From an uncultured Gammaproteobacteria bacterium (GTDB lineage Bacteria; Pseudomonadota; Gammaproteobacteria; Steroidobacterales; XN24), in contig CAMYOC010000010.1 in assembly GCA_947259915.1 (NCBI GenBank), positions 1-64,000 on the forward strand: a stretch of DNA of 64,000 nucleotides, written 5' to 3'. Both the position numbers and the translations under genes were made by a program. The notes under the pieces are model-generated. The model was given only the letters and a program-made list of their open reading frames with translations. It was not told where the DNA came from and did no database searches. Shown here piece after piece: positions 60,544-64,000 of this stretch; position 1 is the stretch's first letter, and every line of letters begins with the position of its first letter.

Positions 60544-61529
60544 GAGCCGTCAAAACGCGCCACGATATGCTCCACGGCACCGAAGATGCTGGCGCCCTGC
60601 TCATCGAGCATCTCGATGCGCACCGTGTCGCCAAAACCCATAAACGGGGTGCTCGGCTCGCCGTCGCGGATGATCTCCAGCATGCGGCGCTCCGCGAGAC
60701 AGGACGCTCCGCGGGACTCATCCTGATTGGCGATCGTACCGGAGCCGATGATGGTGCCGGCGCCCAGTGGCCGCGTGCGGGCCGCGTGGGCCATCAGCTC
60801 GGCAAAACTGAACTGCATGTCGACGCCGCACTCGGGCTCGCCAAAAAGCGCGCCGTTGTAATGGGTGGTTAGCGGACGATGGACTTTGCAATCCCGCCAT
60901 GCCGTGCCCAGCTCGTCCGGCGTCACCGCCACCGGTGACAATGCCGAACGCGGCTTGCTGTGCAGGAATCCGAAGCCCTTGGCCAGCTCCGCCGGGATCA
61001 GGTTGCGCAGTGACACATCGTTCACCAGACAGATCAGCCGTACCTGCTCACCCGCATCCGCGGCGCTGACGCCCATGGGGACGTCCCCGGTGATGACGCA
61101 GACCTCCGCCTCGAAGTCGATGCCGTGATCTTCGCTGGCGGCCACGATGGTCCCGGTCGGTGGCAGGAAGCCATCCGACACGGCCTGGTACATCAGCGGA
61201 TCGGTGAGGAAGCTCGGCGGCATCTCGGCACCGCGAGCGCGGCGCACGCGCTCTACATGGGCCAGATACGCGCTGCCGTCGAGAAACTGATAGGCGCGGG
61301 GTAGCGGCGAGGCCAGTTCGGTCAGGTCCAGGTCGAAGTCACCCTCCAGCGGCCCGGCGTTGAGCGCCGCCGACAGCTGCGCCAGCGCCGGTTCGACCTC
61401 CTCCCAGCATTCCAGCGCCGACTGCAGGGTCGGCGCGATGTCAGTCGCGTCCATGGCCCTTTGCAGATCCCGGCTCACGACAATGAGGCTGCCGTCGCGG
61501 CCACCCTTCTTTAACGAAGCGAGTTTCAT
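60540..61529 (-). CDS. fahA: fumarylacetoacetate hydrolase
   Basis: A 329-residue enzyme with the FAH core: VVSRDLQRAMDATDIAPTLQ at the N terminus, VAASEDHGIDFEAEVCVITG (metal and active-site Glu/Asp), RLICLVNDVSLRNLIPAELA, GFGFLHSKPRSALSPVAVTP and GSGTIANQDESRG. It cleaves fumarylacetoacetate to fumarate and acetoacetate, the last step of tyrosine breakdown. Operon partner of maiA. Confidence 0.95.
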   Translation of the reverse strand: MKLASLKKGGRDGSLIVVSRDLQRAMDATDIAPTLQSALECWEEVEPALAQLSAALNAGPLEGDFDLDLTELASPLPRAYQFLDGSAYLAHVERVRRARGAEMPPSFLTDPLMYQAVSDGFLPPTGTIVAASEDHGIDFEAEVCVITGDVPMGVSAADAGEQVRLICLVNDVSLRNLIPAELAKGFGFLHSKPRSALSPVAVTPDELGTAWRDCKVHRPLTTHYNGALFGEPECGVDMQFSFAELMAHAARTRPLGAGTIIGSGTIANQDESRGASCLAERRMLEIIRDGEPSTPFMGFGDTVRIEMLDEQGASIFGAVEHIVARFDGS

Positions 61530-61571
61530 ACAACTATTTTCCCAGTTTGCGTAACGTCGGTGGATCCGGAT

Positions 61572-62693
61572 TCAGGTCTTCCAGGAGTCCACATATCCGG
61601 CCCACTCCGTGCTCGTCGCGCGTTCATCGATGTCCAGCGGATCGCGGGTGTCGATCATCACCGCTACCTCCTCGGTCCCGACAGTCTTCTGCTCCAGCAT
61701 GTTTTGCAACGCTTTCGGATGAGGGCCATGGGTGAACCCGGAGGGATGCAGGGTGATCATGCCGGGATGGATGTTGTCGCGGGAGAAGAACTCACCCGCA
61801 TGATAAAAGATCACTTCATCAAAATCGTCGTTATTGTGGAAGAACGGCACTTTCAGCGCGCCCGGATCCGTTTCGAATGGACGCGGCACAAAGGTGCAGA
61901 CGACAAACCGGCTGGCCAGGAACGTAGTGTGCACCGACGGCGGCAGGTGATAACGGTGGCTCATCAGCGGACGGATATCGCGCCAGTTGATCCGCACCGG
62001 GGCCAGATCGCCTTTCCATCCCACCGCGTCCAGCGGATTGAACGGATAGGTGATGATCGAGAGCTTGCCTCGTGATTTGACTTCGACCCGCCAGACGTCG
62101 TCGGTCTGCTGGGCCCGGAATGCATCGTCGATAAGCGGAGTGTCCAGCACCGCCTGATCGAATATGGCGTGAGGCCCGAGCATGCCCTTGTCGGGGAGCT
62201 GATAGCTCTCGTTGCTCGCCTCGATAAGGAGCGCGGCGACCGGGGCCGGGACCTCCAGTCGCCACATGGTGCCGCGGGGCAGGACGATGTAATCACCGTC
62301 ACGGAACGACAGATGGCCGTAGTCGCAGAACAATTCACCGCTGCCCTGATGGATGAACAGCAGCTCGTCGCCGTCGGCGTTCCGCGCCAGTGTGCTCATG
62401 CTGCCGGTCAGATTCAGATAGCGGATCTTGGCCGCCGCATTGTGCAGCAGGGGTACCGCGTCCCACGGCGAGCTGCCTGACTCGGCCAGCCGGTTGGTGT
62501 CGAAGGCCCGGGGTCTGAGCGGCCCTTCGAAATCGCTCCAGGCGGTCGGCGGATGGCGGTGGTACATATGCGTCGCCGGGCCGAAAAAACCCTCCCTGCC
62601 GAGCTCACGCTCGTAGGTTTCGGGTGGCAGATCCGCATGGGCCTGGCGCGACGCCGTCCCCTCGATGCGGGGGAAGCTAATCCACTGTTTCAT
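61572..62693 (-). CDS. hmgA: homogentisate 1,2-dioxygenase
   Basis: The ATG ending at 62693 begins MKQWISFPRIEGTASRQAHA; a longer frame upstream overlaps hppD and is unlikely. The 373-residue enzyme has the iron site of homogentisate dioxygenases: VIFYHAGEFFSRDNIHPGM and LHPSGFTHGPHPKALQ. It opens the ring of homogentisate. This is the shorter bacterial type (about 375 residues; the classical enzyme is about 430). It is 28 bases after hppD. Confidence 0.93.
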   Translation of the reverse strand: MKQWISFPRIEGTASRQAHADLPPETYERELGREGFFGPATHMYHRHPPTAWSDFEGPLRPRAFDTNRLAESGSSPWDAVPLLHNAAAKIRYLNLTGSMSTLARNADGDELLFIHQGSGELFCDYGHLSFRDGDYIVLPRGTMWRLEVPAPVAALLIEASNESYQLPDKGMLGPHAIFDQAVLDTPLIDDAFRAQQTDDVWRVEVKSRGKLSIITYPFNPLDAVGWKGDLAPVRINWRDIRPLMSHRYHLPPSVHTTFLASRFVVCTFVPRPFETDPGALKVPFFHNNDDFDEVIFYHAGEFFSRDNIHPGMITLHPSGFTHGPHPKALQNMLEQKTVGTEEVAVMIDTRDPLDIDERATSTEWAGYVDSWKT

Positions 62694-62721
62694 GTTCTCA
62701 GCTCCACCGGCGCCAGGCCGT

Positions 62722-63777
62722 TCAGAGTACGCCGCGCCGGACCTGATCCCGCTCGATGGATTCAAACAGGGCCTGGAAGTTGCCCTCGCCAAAGCCTTCG
62801 TTGCCCTTGCGCTGGATGATCTCGAAGAAGATCGGGCCGACGCAGGTCTGGGTAAAGATCTGCAGCAGCAGCTGGCTGCGCGTCTCCCGATCACCATCGA
62901 TCAGGATGCGGTTGTCGCTCATCCGCTTGAGGTCCTCGCCGTGATCCGGCAGACGCTCGTCGACCATCTCGTAATACGTGTCCGGCACGTCCAGGAAATC
63001 GACCTTGTGCGCTTTCAGCGCTTCGACCGACTCGTAGATGTTGTCGGTGAACAGCGCGATATGTTGTATGCCCTCGCCCTTGTACTCATCCAGGTACTCG
63101 GCGATCTGGGATTTGTCGTCGGTGGCCTCGTTGATCGGGATCCGCACCATTCCGTCCGGTGCCGTCATCGCCCGGGACACCAGGCCTGTTTTGGCGCCCT
63201 TGATGTCGAAATAACGGATCTCGCGGAAATTGAATATCCGCTCATAGAACCCGGCCCAGCGATCCATGTTCCCCTGGTAGACGTTGTGGGTCAGATGATC
63301 GATAAAGGTCAGACCGAACCCCTGCGGATGCCGCTCCACGCCGTCGAAGAACTCATATTCGGCGTCGAACACCGGCGGCTTCTTGCGATCCGCCACCAGA
63401 TAGAGCGCGCTGCCGCCGATACCCGCGATCACCGGCACCTGCAGCGCCAGCGTGTCCGCCTTGTCGGTGATCGGCTCGGCGCCGTTACCCAGCGCGTGAG
63501 CGCGGGCCGCCTCGCCATCGGCCACCCGGATACCAAAGCCACAGGCGGACGGGCCATGGGCTCTGGCGAAGCCGGCGGCGAAGCTGTCCGGCTCCTCATT
63601 GACCAGGAAGTTGATGTCGCCCTGCCGATACAGGGTCACGGCGCGCTTGCGGTGCCGGGCCACAGCGACAAAGCCCATATTTGCAAACAGCTCGCGCAGC
63701 AAGGCTGCATCGGGGGCTGCGAATTCCACGAACTCGAAGCCGTTGATACCTAGGGGATTGGAATGCGGATCCGCCAT
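62722..63777 (-). CDS. hppD: 4-hydroxyphenylpyruvate dioxygenase
   Basis: A 351-residue enzyme with two VOC halves and the two-His one-Glu iron site: LTFIDHLTHNVYQGNMDRWA (His), GEGIQHIALFTDNIYESVEA (His) and VGPIFFEIIQRKGNEGFGEG (Glu). It turns 4-hydroxyphenylpyruvate into homogentisate. First gene of the minus-strand run; a MarR-type gene starts 113 bases away in the other direction, with a palindrome between them. Confidence 0.96.
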   Translation of the reverse strand: MADPHSNPLGINGFEFVEFAAPDAALLRELFANMGFVAVARHRKRAVTLYRQGDINFLVNEEPDSFAAGFARAHGPSACGFGIRVADGEAARAHALGNGAEPITDKADTLALQVPVIAGIGGSALYLVADRKKPPVFDAEYEFFDGVERHPQGFGLTFIDHLTHNVYQGNMDRWAGFYERIFNFREIRYFDIKGAKTGLVSRAMTAPDGMVRIPINEATDDKSQIAEYLDEYKGEGIQHIALFTDNIYESVEALKAHKVDFLDVPDTYYEMVDERLPDHGEDLKRMSDNRILIDGDRETRSQLLLQIFTQTCVGPIFFEIIQRKGNEGFGEGNFQALFESIERDQVRRGVL

Positions 63778-63828
63778 GGGGATTCTCCACGTATGACGGC
63801 AGGGCTGCGCGTGGCCCTGCCTTGTTGA

Positions 63829-63850
63829 AATAGTTTCAGATGTAACTATT
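63829..63850. promoter_or_regulatory. probable operator of the divergent MarR regulator
   Basis: Perfect inverted repeat AATAGTT-N8-AACTATT, 22 bases, midway between the hppD and MarR gene starts. Palindromes of this size and AT content are typical MarR binding sites. Confidence 0.65.
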
Positions 63851-63890
63851 ATAGTGCGCTACCGCATCGGGCAACAAGCTGCGACGCACC

Positions 63891-64000
63891 ATGGAAGACA
63901 AGACCCTGGAGCTGGAGGATTTCCTCCCCTATCGCCTGTCGGTGTTATCCAACACCGTCAGCGCCGCGATCGCCGAGGCCTATTCGGAACGCTTCGGGCT
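63891..64000 (+). CDS. MarR-family regulator, N-terminal part
   Basis: Only 36 codons lie in the window: MEDKTLELEDFLPYRLSVLS, then NTVSAAIAEAYSERFGL. The DFLPYRLSxLSNxVSxxIA opening is typical of MarR regulators next to aromatic-degradation genes. It is divergent from hppD and probably represses it until the pathway substrate appears; that is inference from position. Confidence 0.82.
   Translation, partial: MEDKTLELEDFLPYRLSVLSNTVSAAIAEAYSERFG

Noticed and set aside
1..64000. CRISPR arrays, complete insertion sequences, rRNA and tRNA genes
   Set aside because: I looked for regular short repeats, transposase-like frames with inverted ends and cloverleaf-like sequence and saw none; a tRNA scan would be decisive.

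Overview
The window is about 62-63 percent GC by eye and is densely coded on both strands. The gene set (YajQ, SlyX, MsrPQ, FadE with the DUF1974 tail, YaiI, PdxH, DUF1244, DUF1415, a transmembrane winged-helix/TPR regulator) points to a chromosomal segment of a gammaproteobacterium. The many lipoproteins, RND efflux parts, sulfatase and PafA-type phosphatase would suit an aquatic or soil heterotroph; that lifestyle is inference. I saw no rRNA or tRNA gene, complete insertion sequence, prophage or CRISPR array.

Layout. 1-7305 (+): the end of an RND pump gene, then a sulfatase, a PafA-like alkaline phosphatase, a GltS glutamate symporter and an OprM-like outer-membrane channel. 7306-8640: a graveyard of broken genes (AspT/YidE-type transporter tail, TetR tail, a second copy of the gltS 3' end, and a 250-base near-identical copy of the tail of the DUF900 hydrolase gene found 3.7 kb away). 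8640-13128 (-): a lipoprotein, a winged-helix/TM/TPR regulator and the intact DUF900 lipoprotein hydrolase. 13262-25523: small housekeeping and hypothetical genes (DksA-like zinc finger, YaiI, DUF3999/DUF2339 pair, small outer-membrane barrel, Mop, OsmC, VOC, GFA, a 47-residue Cys protein, NTF2-like, YajQ, an M61-like peptidase). 25803-42609: DUF4382 lipoprotein, TPR/2OG-oxygenase, DUF1244, histone-H1-like protein, GntR, two GST-like proteins, VOC, ArfB (apparently lacking a normal start codon), GAF-GGDEF cyclase, DUF1415, a receiver/TonB fusion, MsrQ-MsrP, a J-domain/zinc/PilZ protein, a YhiN-type flavoprotein and a TetR-tail protein.

42727-49395 is the most system-like region: a large exported TPR-CHAT caspase-like protease, a small exported protein and an exported trypsin-like protease on the plus strand, facing an ECF sigma factor and its membrane zinc anti-sigma factor on the minus strand. 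I read it as a possible protease-linked envelope signalling module. It is followed by a three-hairpin RNA-like element ending in a strong terminator (49690-49816) just upstream of an unrecognised small gene.

50295-56044 holds a broken glutamine amidotransferase start, an orphan ParA ATPase with SlyX, another DUF900 hydrolase, a ROK sugar kinase and small proteins. 56073-63777 (-) is a long same-strand run: hppD, hmgA, fahA and maiA (tyrosine/homogentisate degradation), then a HAD phosphatase, fadE and pdxH. A divergent MarR-type regulator starts at 63891 and runs off the window; a palindrome between it and hppD is its likely operator.
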